Source of the DNA: Azospirillum brasilense
Lineage (GTDB): Bacteria > Pseudomonadota > Alphaproteobacteria > Azospirillales > Azospirillaceae
Direction of reading: 5' to 3'
NCBI RefSeq assembly: GCF_005222205.1
Contig: NZ_CP032345.1
Coordinates: 65,001 to 129,000, forward strand
DNA length: 64,000 nucleotides
Below the pieces are notes generated by a model. That model was not told where the DNA came from, searched no databases, and was given only the letters and a program-made list of their open reading frames with translations. The position numbers and the translations under genes are program-made. Positions 55,264-63,774 of this stretch are shown here, piece after piece (positions within the stretch are counted from its first letter, which is position 1; each line of letters begins with the position of its first letter).

Positions 55264-56286
55264 ATGACGGGTCGCTGGCGCCGCATCCCCTGGACCACAG
55301 CCTTCCATGCGGGTGTCCTTGCCGCCGTCTTTGCGGCGCTTCTTTCCATCACCGCGGCACGGGCGGACCAGCTCGACGCGGCGAAGCTGGCGGGTGCCCT
55401 GGTCCGCATTTCCGCCACCATCCTTCCCGACAGCCAGAGCGCCCGCTCGCTCGGCACGGAGCGCGAGGGAACCGGCGTCGTCATCGATGGCTCCGGGCTG
55501 ATCCTGACGATCGGCTACACGATCCTGGAGGCGTCCCAGCTCCAGGTGACCACCGGCGAGGGGCGCGGCTACCCGGCGGAGTTCGTGGCCTACGATCAGG
55601 CCAGCGGGTTCGGCCTGCTGCGCGCCGGCATGGGCTTCAGCGCCGCCCCGGTGCGGCTCGGCGATTCCGACGCGATCAAGGAAGGCGAACGCGCCATGGT
55701 GCTCACCCGGCAGGGCTCCACCGGAGTGCAGCCGGTGCTGATCGCCGCGAAGCGCGAGTTCGCCGGCTATTGGGAGTATCTGCTGGATGAGGCGATCTTC
55801 ACCACGCCGCCGATCATGGGCTTCAACGGCGCCGCCCTGATCGACCGCAAGGGCGAGTTGGTCGGGATCGGCTCGCTGATCGTGCGCGACGCGGTGCCGG
55901 CCCATGGCGGCATTCCCGGCAACATGTTCGTTCCCGTGTCCGCGCTGAAACCGATCCTGGCCGACCTGCTGGCCTTCGGCCGGCGGCAGGAGCCGGCGCG
56001 CCCCTGGCTGGGCGTTACCCTGCGCGAGGAGCAGGGCCGCCTGATGGTCGAGCGGGTCACCCCGCAGAGCCCCGCCGCGACTGTGGGAATTCAGCCGGGC
56101 GACATGATTGTCGGCGTCGCCGGCCAGCGGCCGAAAGGACTGGCGGACTTCTATCGGAAGGTCTGGGACCTCGGCCCGGCCGGCGTGACCGTGCCGCTGG
56201 AGTTGCTGCGCGGTCCCAAGCTGGAGCCGGTCGCCGTCCCCTCCGCCGACCGCTACAGCACGCTGAAGCTCAACCCGACCTTCTGA
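55264..56286 (+). CDS. HtrA/DegP-like S1C protein lacking the catalytic triad
   Basis: A 340-residue exported protein: signal or anchor helix at about 12-33, a trypsin-like S1C domain at 45-235 and a PDZ domain at 245-320 (PWLGVTLREE, VTPQSPAATVGIQPGDMIVG). Aligned by motif to DegP, the His position of TNxHVV is Tyr85 (ILTIGYTILEA), the Asp position of SDIALL is Gly115 (SGFGLLRA), and the Ser of GNSGG is Asn188 (GFNGAALID). All three catalytic residues are missing, so it should be a non-catalytic relative. GGGAGGGAAGC precedes the ATG at 55264. Confidence 0.8.
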   Translation: MTGRWRRIPWTTAFHAGVLAAVFAALLSITAARADQLDAAKLAGALVRISATILPDSQSARSLGTEREGTGVVIDGSGLILTIGYTILEASQLQVTTGEGRGYPAEFVAYDQASGFGLLRAGMGFSAAPVRLGDSDAIKEGERAMVLTRQGSTGVQPVLIAAKREFAGYWEYLLDEAIFTTPPIMGFNGAALIDRKGELVGIGSLIVRDAVPAHGGIPGNMFVPVSALKPILADLLAFGRRQEPARPWLGVTLREEQGRLMVERVTPQSPAATVGIQPGDMIVGVAGQRPKGLADFYRKVWDLGPAGVTVPLELLRGPKLEPVAVPSADRYSTLKLNPTF

Positions 56287-56374
56287 GGGCAGACATCCGG
56301 TCGCCTCGCCGTGGCCGGGCGGATGCGCTACATCCTTGGACCGTGCCCGCATCGCCAGCCAAGGAGTCCCGCCC

Positions 56375-56983
56375 GTGGATCATCCGGACATCGAGGTCCA
56401 AGAGAAGAAGAGGGCCTACGACGGCTATCTCAAGGTCGACGTCTACCGTCTGCGTCACAAGAAGTTCGACGGCTCCTGGACCGGCGTCCTGCCGCCGCGC
56501 GAGGTCTGCGTGCGCGGCGAGGCCGTGGGCGTCCTGCTCTACGACCCGGACCGCGACAGCGTCGTGCTGATCGAACAGTTCCGGGTCGGCTCGGCTTCGG
56601 CGGGCGGCCGGGCGTGGCTGACGGAGATCGTCGCCGGCCTTCTGGACGAGGGCGAGACGCCCGAGCAGGTGGCGCGGCGTGAGGCCATGGAAGAGGCCGG
56701 CTGCACCGTCCAGGACATCGAGATGATCTGCGACTATTACCCCAGCCCGGGCGCCTACGACGAGCATGTCACCGTCTTCTGCGGACGGGTGGACAGCCAG
56801 GGCCTCGCCGCGACCGGCGGCTGCGCGGACGAGCACGAGGACATCCGCATCATGGTCGTCCCGGCCGACGAGGCGATCCGGCTGGTCGACGAGAACCGGC
56901 TCAACAACTCCATCGCCATCATCGCGCTCGGCTGGTTCGCGCGGAACCGCGACCGGCTGCGCGGGCAGTGGATTGGAAAATAG
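56375..56983 (+). CDS. Nudix hydrolase, ADP-ribose pyrophosphatase-like
   Basis: A 202-residue hydrolase. The Nudix box is complete (GLLDEGETPEQVARREAMEE, about 88-107), and EQFRVGS with ITEIVAG-like sequence (LTEIVAGL) before it match NudF/TrgB. It likely cleaves ADP-ribose or a nucleotide sugar. The GTG start at 56375 is chosen because AAGGAGTCC lies upstream; an in-frame TTG at 56336 has none. Confidence 0.87.
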   Translation: MDHPDIEVQEKKRAYDGYLKVDVYRLRHKKFDGSWTGVLPPREVCVRGEAVGVLLYDPDRDSVVLIEQFRVGSASAGGRAWLTEIVAGLLDEGETPEQVARREAMEEAGCTVQDIEMICDYYPSPGAYDEHVTVFCGRVDSQGLAATGGCADEHEDIRIMVVPADEAIRLVDENRLNNSIAIIALGWFARNRDRLRGQWIGK

Positions 56984-57111
56984 AGGGGATCAGGAAGCGG
57001 AAAGAACGATCCTATCTCGTTCAATGCTGCATTTCACAGGCCGACCTTGAATTCCCTGGTGCGCAATCCGATAGTGTTGCCCGGCTCATCATTCGATTCG
57101 GGAGACAGTTC

Positions 57112-58113
57112 GTGGACATCCGCACCGGCTTCATCGGCTCCATCGGCAACACGCCGTTGATTCGGCTGGAAGGGCCGTCGAAAGCCACGGGATGCAAGAT
57201 CCTGGGCAAGGCGGAATTCCTCAACCCCGGCGGCTCGGTGAAGGATCGTGCCGCCCTGGCCATCGTCCGCGACGCCGAGCGCCGGGGCCTGCTGCGCCCC
57301 GGCGGCACCATCGTCGAAGGCACGGCGGGCAACACCGGCATCGGGCTGGCGCTGGTCGGCAACGCGCTCGGCTACCGCACCGTGATCGTGATGCCGGAGA
57401 CGCAGAGCCAGGAGAAGAAGGACATGCTGCGCCTGATCGGCGCCGATCTTCGTCTGGTGCCGGCGGTGCCCTACTCCAACCCCGACAACTACGTCCGCTA
57501 TTCGGGCCGGCTGGCCGAGGAACTGGCGAAGACCGAGCCGAACGGCGCCGTCTGGGCCAACCAGTTCGACAATGTGGCGAACCGCGAGGGCCACCGCCTG
57601 ACCACCGGTCCGGAAATCTGGACCCAGACCGAGGGGCGGATCGACGCCTTCACCTGCGCGGTCGGCAGCGGCGGCACGCTGGCCGGCGTCGGGCTGGCTC
57701 TGAAGGAGCGCAACCCGGACGTCCGCATCGTTCTGGCCGACCCGATGGGCGCCTCCCTCTACCATCACTACGCCCATGGGACGCTGAAGGCCGAGGGCAG
57801 TTCGATCACCGAAGGCATCGGCCAGGGGCGAATCACCGCCAACCTGGAGGGTGCTCCCGTCGATCAGGCGCTGCAGATTACCGACGAGGAGGCCCTTCCG
57901 GTCATCTTCGACCTGATCAAGTCGCAGGGTCTGGTGCTGGGCGGCTCGTCGGGCATCAACGTGGCGGCGGCCATCCGCATCGCCAAGGAGATGGGGCCTG
58001 GCCACACCATCGTGACGATTCTCTGCGATGGAGGGCAGCGCTACCAATCGAAGCTCTTCAATCCGGCGTTCCTGCGTGAGAAGAATCTGCCTGTGCCCGA
58101 TTGGCTGGATTAG
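57112..58113 (+). CDS. cysK: Cysteine synthase (O-acetylserine sulfhydrylase) family protein
   Basis: A 333-residue PLP enzyme. NPGGSVKDRAAL (about 37-48) holds the PLP lysine, GTAGNTGIGLAL the substrate loop, VGSGGTLAGVGLAL the phosphate-binding loop and LGGSSGINVAAA the end of the site. By family it makes L-cysteine from O-acetylserine and sulfide. GTG at 57112 has GGGAGACAG upstream; an in-frame ATG at 56968 lies inside the previous gene and is unlikely. It precedes the alanyl editing gene. Confidence 0.88.
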   Translation: MDIRTGFIGSIGNTPLIRLEGPSKATGCKILGKAEFLNPGGSVKDRAALAIVRDAERRGLLRPGGTIVEGTAGNTGIGLALVGNALGYRTVIVMPETQSQEKKDMLRLIGADLRLVPAVPYSNPDNYVRYSGRLAEELAKTEPNGAVWANQFDNVANREGHRLTTGPEIWTQTEGRIDAFTCAVGSGGTLAGVGLALKERNPDVRIVLADPMGASLYHHYAHGTLKAEGSSITEGIGQGRITANLEGAPVDQALQITDEEALPVIFDLIKSQGLVLGGSSGINVAAAIRIAKEMGPGHTIVTILCDGGQRYQSKLFNPAFLREKNLPVPDWLD

Positions 58114-58132
58114 TAAACGCACCCGAGGTTCC

Positions 58133-58840
58133 ATGGAGCTGATCTTCCGCGAGGACGCCTACGCCACCTCCTGCACCGCCACCGTGACATCCGCGGACGA
58201 GCGGGGCATCCGCCTGGACCGGACGGTCTTCTACCCCAACGGCGGCGGCCAGCCCGGCGACACCGGCCTGCTGCGCGTCGCCGGCGCCACGCTGCGCATC
58301 GTGGATACGGTGAAGGGCGACGGGCCGGACGATGTGATCCATGTGCCCGAGCCCGGCACCGCCCTGCCCGCCCCCGGCACCACGGTGGAGGCGGAGATCG
58401 ACTGGGACCGCCGGCACCGCCACATGCGGATGCACACGGCGCTGCACCTCGTCTGCGCGGTCCTGCCCGGCGCTTCGATCACCGGCGCCCAGGTCGGGAC
58501 GGAGCGCAGCCGGGTCGATTTCAATGTCCCGACCGAGGGGCTCGACAAGGAGGCCATCGCGGCGGCCCTGAACCGGCTGGTCGCCGCGGACACGCCGGTC
58601 GGCTCGCTGTGGATCACCGACGCGGAGCTGGACGCCAACCCCGAGCTGATCCGCACCCTGACGGTGAAGCCCCCGCGCGGCCATGGCCGCGTCCGGCTGG
58701 TGGACATCGCCGGGGTTGACCGTCAGCCCTGCGGCGGCACCCATGTGAAGCGGCTGGGCGAGATCGGCGGGCTCGACGTCGTGAAGATCGAGAACAAGGG
58801 CAAGCAGAACCGGCGCGTGATCGTCGCGCTGCGCGATTGA
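58133..58840 (+). CDS. Alanyl-tRNA editing protein (AlaX-like)
   Basis: A 235-residue free-standing editing domain. TVFYPNGGGQPGDTG (about 31-45), HMRMHTALHLV (HxxxH zinc ligands, about 98-108) and QPCGGTHVKRLGEIG match AlaX, which deacylates Ser- or Gly-tRNA-Ala. ATG 58133 is chosen because the domain begins at once. It lies 19 bases after cysK. Confidence 0.9.
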   Translation: MELIFREDAYATSCTATVTSADERGIRLDRTVFYPNGGGQPGDTGLLRVAGATLRIVDTVKGDGPDDVIHVPEPGTALPAPGTTVEAEIDWDRRHRHMRMHTALHLVCAVLPGASITGAQVGTERSRVDFNVPTEGLDKEAIAAALNRLVAADTPVGSLWITDAELDANPELIRTLTVKPPRGHGRVRLVDIAGVDRQPCGGTHVKRLGEIGGLDVVKIENKGKQNRRVIVALRD

Positions 58841-58856
58841 ACGGGGAGCATTTTTC

Positions 58857-59759
58857 ATGACCGATTCGCACATTACGCTCACCCTCCCCGGCCCGATCGT
58901 CCCGACGGGCTGGCTGGCGGACCGCCTGGGCCAGCCGGGCCTGCGCGTCCTCGACGCCTCCTGGTTCATGCCCGGCTCCGGCCGTGACCCGGGCGCCGAG
59001 TTCCTGGAGCGGCACATTCCCGGCGCTGTGCGCATCGACATCGATGAGGTGGCCCAGCCGGACACCCACCCCCTGCCGCACATGGTTCCGGACGAGGCGA
59101 CCTTCGCGGCCAAGGTCGGGGCACTCGGCGTCGGCAGCAGCGACGCGGTGATCGTCTACGACAGCGCCGGCATGGCCACCGCCGCGGCGCGCGTCTGGTG
59201 GATGTTCCGCCTGTTCGGGCATGGCCGCGTCGCCGTTCTGGACGGCGGCCTGCCGAAATGGATCGCGGAGGGCCGTCCCCTGGAATCCGGTCCGGCCGAT
59301 CCCGCCATGGCGGACTTCGGAGCGACGCTGCGGCCGGGCCTGCTGCGCCGGGCCGACGATGTGCTCGCCAACATCGACTCGCGGGTGGACCAGGTGGTCG
59401 ACGCCCGGGCTGCCAACCGCTACGAGGGCGCCGTCGCCGAGCCCTGGCCGGGCCGCCGCAGCGGGCGCATCCCGGGCAGCCTCAACCTGCCCTTCAACGA
59501 CCTGATCGATGCGGAGAGCAAGACCCTGCTGCCGCCGGAAACCATCGCGGAACGGGCGAAGGACGCCGGCCTCGACCTGGAGCGTCCCATCGTCGCGTCC
59601 TGCGGCAGCGGGGTGACCGCCTGCGTGCTCGCGCTCGGGCTGGCCGCGGCCGGCAAGGAGGACGTGGCCGTTTATGACGGTTCCTGGGCGGAATGGGGGC
59701 TGCGCAGCGACCTTCCGCTGGAGACCGGGCCCCGGAAAGCCGAACCGGTGAAGCGGTGA
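58857..59759 (+). CDS. sseA: 3-mercaptopyruvate sulfurtransferase
   Basis: A 300-residue tandem rhodanese. The first domain (LRVLDASWFMPGSGRDPGAE) is inactive, the second has the active loop SCGSGVTACVLALGL (about 240-254); CGSGVTAC is typical of mercaptopyruvate sulfurtransferases. It moves sulfur from 3-mercaptopyruvate to thiols. The stop overlaps a GTG start of the next gene. It follows cysK and alaX, which gives a thematic cysteine/sulfur group. Confidence 0.93.
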   Translation: MTDSHITLTLPGPIVPTGWLADRLGQPGLRVLDASWFMPGSGRDPGAEFLERHIPGAVRIDIDEVAQPDTHPLPHMVPDEATFAAKVGALGVGSSDAVIVYDSAGMATAAARVWWMFRLFGHGRVAVLDGGLPKWIAEGRPLESGPADPAMADFGATLRPGLLRRADDVLANIDSRVDQVVDARAANRYEGAVAEPWPGRRSGRIPGSLNLPFNDLIDAESKTLLPPETIAERAKDAGLDLERPIVASCGSGVTACVLALGLAAAGKEDVAVYDGSWAEWGLRSDLPLETGPRKAEPVKR

Positions 59760-60190
59760 CCGGAGTGTTGGGTATCCGCCATTACGAGCCGGCGGACCGC
59801 GACGACGTGGTGGCGCTGTGGACCGCCTGCAACCTTGTCGTGCCATGGAACGACCCGGTCGCCGACATCGCTCTTGCGGTGTCGAAGCCGAACGCCACGA
59901 TCCTGATCGGCCGCGAGGGCGAGCGGACCGTGGCGTCCGTCATGGTCGGTCATGACGGGCACCGCGGCTGGTTCTACTATCTCGCGGTCGACCCCACGTG
60001 CCGCGGGAACGGTCACGGCCGGGCGATGGTCCGGGCGGCGGAGGGCTGGCTGGTGGAGGCAGGCATGCCCAAGGCGCAACTCATGGTGCGCGCGACGAAC
60101 CACGCCGTGGTGGCGTTCTATGAGCGGCTGGGCTATGCCACCGGTCCCGTTACCGTGATGCAGAAATGGCTGAAGACCGATTCTCCCTGA
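59756..60190 (+). CDS. ypeA: GNAT family acetyltransferase YpeA-like
   Basis: A 144-residue GNAT protein. VDPTCRGNGHGRAMVRAAEG (about 78-97) is the acetyl-CoA loop and VRATNHAVVAFYERLGYAT the closing strand. The N-terminus IRHYEPADRDDVVALWTACN is typical of YpeA. The GTG start overlaps the sseA stop by three bases. Substrate unknown. Confidence 0.85.
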   Translation: MTGVLGIRHYEPADRDDVVALWTACNLVVPWNDPVADIALAVSKPNATILIGREGERTVASVMVGHDGHRGWFYYLAVDPTCRGNGHGRAMVRAAEGWLVEAGMPKAQLMVRATNHAVVAFYERLGYATGPVTVMQKWLKTDSP

Positions 60191-60807
60191 CGCCGCCTCC
60201 CCGGACGTCCCTGCCGCAGTCCCAAATCGCGGCGCCGGTGCCGCCCGGCTGCCTGTCCGTCATCGTCACCTATCTGGAGATGACGGCGCCGCCGGCCCAT
60301 TCGCCCCTGCCCCGCCCGGCGGGTGACGTGGCGCTGGTGCGGGCCAACCCGCCGACCGCCTCCTACTACCGTTATCTCTACGACACGGTCGGCGAACCCT
60401 GGCTGTGGCACGAGCGGCGGCGGATGCCGATGCCGGAGTTGGGACGCATCGTCACCGACCCCCGGATCGAGATCTGGGTCCTCTACGTGAACGGCACGCC
60501 CGCCGGCTACGCCGAGATCGACCGGCGGGAGGAGGACACCGATCTCGCCTATTTCGGGCTGATCCCCGACTTCATCGGCCTGAAGCTCGGCCCCTGGCTG
60601 CTCGACACGGCGATCCGGCTGGCTTGGCAGGGCGGGACCACGCGGCTTCTCGTCAACACCTGCACCTTCGACCATCCGAAGGCGCTGCCGCTCTACCAGT
60701 CGATGGGGTTCGTGCCCTACCGGCATGTGACCCGCGAAATCCGCGATCCCCGGCTCCTCGGCTGGCTGCCGCGGACCTCGGCCCCGCACATCCCGATCAA
60801 CGAGTGA
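60166..60807 (+). CDS. GNAT family N-acetyltransferase
   Basis: A 213-residue protein. The first 60 residues are Pro-rich and unusual. The GNAT part includes VLYVNGTPAGYAEIDRREED and AYFGLIPDFIGLKLGPWLLD (the CoA loop is I-G-L-K-L-G), then NTCTFDHPKALPLYQSMGFV. It starts at an ATG 25 bases inside the previous gene, in another frame, so the two are probably co-translated. Substrate unknown. Confidence 0.8.
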   Translation: MAEDRFSLTPPPRTSLPQSQIAAPVPPGCLSVIVTYLEMTAPPAHSPLPRPAGDVALVRANPPTASYYRYLYDTVGEPWLWHERRRMPMPELGRIVTDPRIEIWVLYVNGTPAGYAEIDRREEDTDLAYFGLIPDFIGLKLGPWLLDTAIRLAWQGGTTRLLVNTCTFDHPKALPLYQSMGFVPYRHVTREIRDPRLLGWLPRTSAPHIPINE

Positions 60808-60859
60808 CGGGCCGACCTGGCCCGCTCTCCGCCGCTCCGAACGCCAGGACACCGACGCC

Positions 60860-61813
60860 ATGACGAAGGGCATTCTGTTCGCGTTCCTGGCCTTCGCCTT
60901 CTTCGCCTGGGGCGACGCGCTGGTGAAGGCGATCGGGCATGGGCTGGACCCGTTCGAGGTCACCTTCTTCGCCTACATCATGCCGCTGCTGCTCTCCCCG
61001 GTCTTCATGACCAAGGGCGACCGGCTCGGCGACCTGTTGCGCTGGAACCGGCCCTGGCTGATGACGGTGCGGCTGGTCTTCGTGGCGGCCTCCACCCCGC
61101 TCAGCGTCATGTCGTTCCGCAGCCTTCCCTTCGCGGAAGCCTTCGCGATGATCTTCCTGATGCCCAGCCTGGTGACTCTGCTGGCGATCGTCGTGCTGAA
61201 GGAGCCGGTGCGCTGGCGCCGGCGGCTGGCCATCGGGGCGGCCTTCATCGGCGTGCTCATCGTCGCCCGACCCGGCTTCCGTGAGCTTCTCCCCGGCCAT
61301 TTCGCGGCGCTGGGCTGCGCCTTCAGCTCCGCCGTCGTGGTCATCACCGGCCGGATGATCGGGCATACGGAGAAGCGCTTCACTCTGATCGGGACCGTGT
61401 TCCTGTCGACCGCCGTTGCGTCCGGCCTGTTGATGATTCCCGGTTTCGAGTGGCCGACGCGGGAGCAGTGGATACTGACGGTGGGCTTCGCCACCACGAC
61501 CTTCGCCGCCCAGGCCCTGTTCACCCTGGCCGCCGCCTTCGCCCCGGCCGACCGGGTGGGGGCGGCCCAGTACAGCCAGATCCTGTGGGCGCTGGCCATC
61601 GGGGCGATCTTCTTCGACGAGTGGCCGGACCTGCTCTCGCTGGTCGGCATCGTGATCGTCGTCGGCTCCGGGCTGTTCATCTTCGCCCGCGAGCATGCCC
61701 GGCATCCCGACCCGATGCCCGAACCGGTTCCCGGCGAGGAGCCGGAGGTCAGCTCAGAATCTCTCCCAGAGCCGCGACCAGAGCGCGGTTTTCGTCCTCC
61801 CGCCCGACCGTGA
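60860..61813 (+). CDS. DMT family transporter (EamA)
   Basis: A 317-residue membrane protein with ten predicted hydrophobic segments in two EamA repeats. FAFLAFAFFAWGDALVKAIG opens it, and TTTFAAQALFTLAAAFAPAD with GAIFFDEWPDLLSLVGIVIV end the second repeat. The C-terminal tail is Pro/Glu-rich. Such proteins export metabolites; the substrate is unknown. Its end overlaps the convergent hisC end by 65 bases. Confidence 0.87.
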   Translation: MTKGILFAFLAFAFFAWGDALVKAIGHGLDPFEVTFFAYIMPLLLSPVFMTKGDRLGDLLRWNRPWLMTVRLVFVAASTPLSVMSFRSLPFAEAFAMIFLMPSLVTLLAIVVLKEPVRWRRRLAIGAAFIGVLIVARPGFRELLPGHFAALGCAFSSAVVVITGRMIGHTEKRFTLIGTVFLSTAVASGLLMIPGFEWPTREQWILTVGFATTTFAAQALFTLAAAFAPADRVGAAQYSQILWALAIGAIFFDEWPDLLSLVGIVIVVGSGLFIFAREHARHPDPMPEPVPGEEPEVSSESLPEPRPERGFRPPARP

Positions 61814-62834
61814 TGCGCAGGCAGTCGGCCAGCCCGTAATCCTGGGTGGGCTTCACCAGGATGCCGCGGCGCGCCAGATGGTCCAGCACCGCCTGGACGC
61901 CGAGCGACGGGTCGGTCGGGATGCGCGCCAGGATGAAGTTGCAGACGCTGGGATAGACGCGCACGCCGAGCTGCTCCAGCTCGTGGCTCAGCCAGGGCAG
62001 CCAGGCGCTGTTGTGGGCGAAGGTCGCCTCCTCATGCTCGGTGTCGCCGACGGCGGCCTCCGCCGCGGCCTGGGCGGCGATCCCGACGTTGAAGGGGCCG
62101 CGCGTCTGGTTGACCGCCTCGATCACCCCCGCCGGGCCATAGGCCCAGCCGACGCGCAGCCCGGCCAGCCCGTGCAGCTTGGAGAAGGTGCGCACCATCA
62201 GCACTTTGTCGGAATTCTCGACGATCGCCGTGCCGTCGCTGTAGTTGTCGCGCCGGCAATAGTCGGCGTAAGCCGAATCGAGCACCAGCAGCGTGTGCGA
62301 CGGCAGGCCGGCGCGCAGCCGCAGGACCTGCTCGGATGGGATGTAGGTGCCGGTAGGGTTGTTCGGGTTGGCGAGAAAGCAGAGCTTCGTCTTCTCGTTC
62401 GCCCGGTCGATCATCGCCTCGACATCGACGACCAGATCGCGCTCCGCGGCGATGACCGGCGTTGCCCCGGCGGCGCGGATCGCCTTCATGAAGCCGCGGT
62501 AGCCATGCTCGTGGCACAGAACCTCGTCCCCCGGCCCGGCGAAGGCCTGGGTGACGAGGTGGATCATCTCGTCGGAGCCGTTGGCGCAGGTGATGTGGCC
62601 GGCGTCCAGATCATAGCGCCGGGCGATGGCGTGGCGCAGGCGGTCCTGCGACCAGTCGGGATAGCGGTGGATTTGCGCCGCCATGTGGCGGTAAGCGGTG
62701 AGCGCCTTCTTGCCGGGCCCCAACGGATTGACCGTCAGCGACAGATCGACCCAGGCGGCGCCGTCCTCCGGAGGTCGGGCGGGACGGTAGGGCTTGATCT
62801 GGCCAATTCCGGGACGGGGACTCAGCAGCTCCAT
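61749..62834 (-). CDS. hisC: Histidinol-phosphate aminotransferase
   Basis: A 361-residue type I PLP aminotransferase. LTVNPLGPG (about 33-41), NGSDEMIHLVTQAFAGPGDE, FLANPNNPTGTYIP (about 153-166), DSAYADY and the PLP lysine region TFSKLHGLAGLRVGWAYG are typical of HisC. The ATG at 62834 has CGGAG upstream; an ATG at 62855 is another choice. Relatives act on histidinol phosphate or on aromatic amino acids. Confidence 0.88.
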   Translation of the reverse strand: MELLSPRPGIGQIKPYRPARPPEDGAAWVDLSLTVNPLGPGKKALTAYRHMAAQIHRYPDWSQDRLRHAIARRYDLDAGHITCANGSDEMIHLVTQAFAGPGDEVLCHEHGYRGFMKAIRAAGATPVIAAERDLVVDVEAMIDRANEKTKLCFLANPNNPTGTYIPSEQVLRLRAGLPSHTLLVLDSAYADYCRRDNYSDGTAIVENSDKVLMVRTFSKLHGLAGLRVGWAYGPAGVIEAVNQTRGPFNVGIAAQAAAEAAVGDTEHEEATFAHNSAWLPWLSHELEQLGVRVYPSVCNFILARIPTDPSLGVQAVLDHLARRGILVKPTQDYGLADCLRITVGREDENRALVAALGEILS

Positions 62835-62899
62835 CAGGCGGGCTCCGTTGTGCATAACGGCAAACAGCACGAACGGACTGCATTCAACCCGAAACCGGG

Positions 62900-62967
62900 G
62901 CAACCCGCCAGCGTTCCTTGCGGGTTGCGCTGGTTTACCGCGCCGGAACAAGCCGTTCCGGCGCGGT
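62900..62967. terminator. Two tandem hairpins between aapP and hisC
   Basis: GCAACCCGC at 62900-62908 pairs with GCGGGTTGC at 62920-62928. ACCGCGCCGGAAC at 62937-62949 pairs with GTTCCGGCGCGGT at 62955-62967, a 13-base-pair perfect stem. They lie between the aapP stop and the hisC start, both leftward. Neither has a good T tract, so Rho or another role (leader control of hisC) is possible. Confidence 0.55.
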
Positions 62968-62975
62968 TATGAGCA

Positions 62976-63758
62976 TCAGTGGTTCAGGATCTGGCTGAGG
63001 AACAGCTTCGTCCGGTCCGACTGCGGGTGGTTGAAGAACTCGTTGGGCGTGTTCTGCTCGACGATCTCGCCGCGGTCCATGAAGATGACGCGGTCGGCGA
63101 CCGACTTGGCGAAGCCCATCTCGTGCGTGACGCAGAGCATGGTCATGCCGTCCTCGGCCAGCCCGATCATGACGTCCAGCACCTCCTTGACCATCTCGGG
63201 ATCGAGGGCGGAGGTCGGCTCGTCGAACAGCATGACCTTCGGGCTCATGCACAGCGAGCGGGCGATCGCCACGCGCTGCTGCTGACCGCCGGAAAGCTGG
63301 CCGGGATATTTGTGCGCCTGCTCGGCGATGCGCACCCGCTTCAGGTAGCGCATCGCCATCTCCTCCGCCTCGGCCTTCGGCTTCTTGCGGACCCAGATGG
63401 GGGCGAGCGTGCAGTTTTCCAGCACGGTCAGGTGCGGAAACAGGTTGAAGTGCTGGAACACCATGCCGACTTCGCGGCGGACCAGTTCGATGTTCTTCAG
63501 GTTGCCGGTCAGTTCGATGCCGTCGACGACGATGGAGCCCTTCTGGTGCTCCTCAAGCCGGTTCAGGCAGCGGATCATGGTCGACTTGCCGGAACCCGAG
63601 GGGCCGCAGATGACGATCCGCTCCCCCTTGGCGACCGACAAGTCGATGTTCTTCAGGACGTGGAACTCGCCGTACCACTTGTGCACGCCCTGGCACTGGA
63701 TGATCGGCTCCCCCTGGGCGAAGGTGCGCGCGGCGCCGGCGGTTTGGGCCATGGTCAT
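62976..63758 (-). CDS. aapP: General L-amino acid ABC transporter, ATP-binding protein
   Basis: A 260-residue polar amino acid-type ABC ATPase. Walker [10 protein letters not shown] (about 52-60), QHFNLFPH Q-loop, [15 protein letters not shown] signature, [14 protein letters not shown]alker B and [13 protein letters not shown] switch are complete. The sequence [15 protein letters not shown] and the ending LFLSQILNH fit AapP. It follows a permease gene, as in aapJQMP operons. It likely drives uptake of broad amino acids. Confidence 0.92.
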   Translation of the reverse strand: MTMAQTAGAARTFAQGEPIIQCQGVHKWYGEFHVLKNIDLSVAKGERIVICGPSGSGKSTMIRCLNRLEEHQKGSIVVDGIELTGNLKNIELVRREVGMVFQHFNLFPHLTVLENCTLAPIWVRKKPKAEAEEMAMRYLKRVRIAEQAHKYPGQLSGGQQQRVAIARSLCMSPKVMLFDEPTSALDPEMVKEVLDVMIGLAEDGMTMLCVTHEMGFAKSVADRVIFMDRGEIVEQNTPNEFFNHPQSDRTKLFLSQILNH

Positions 63759-63774
63759 CTCTTTTCCCCTTCCC

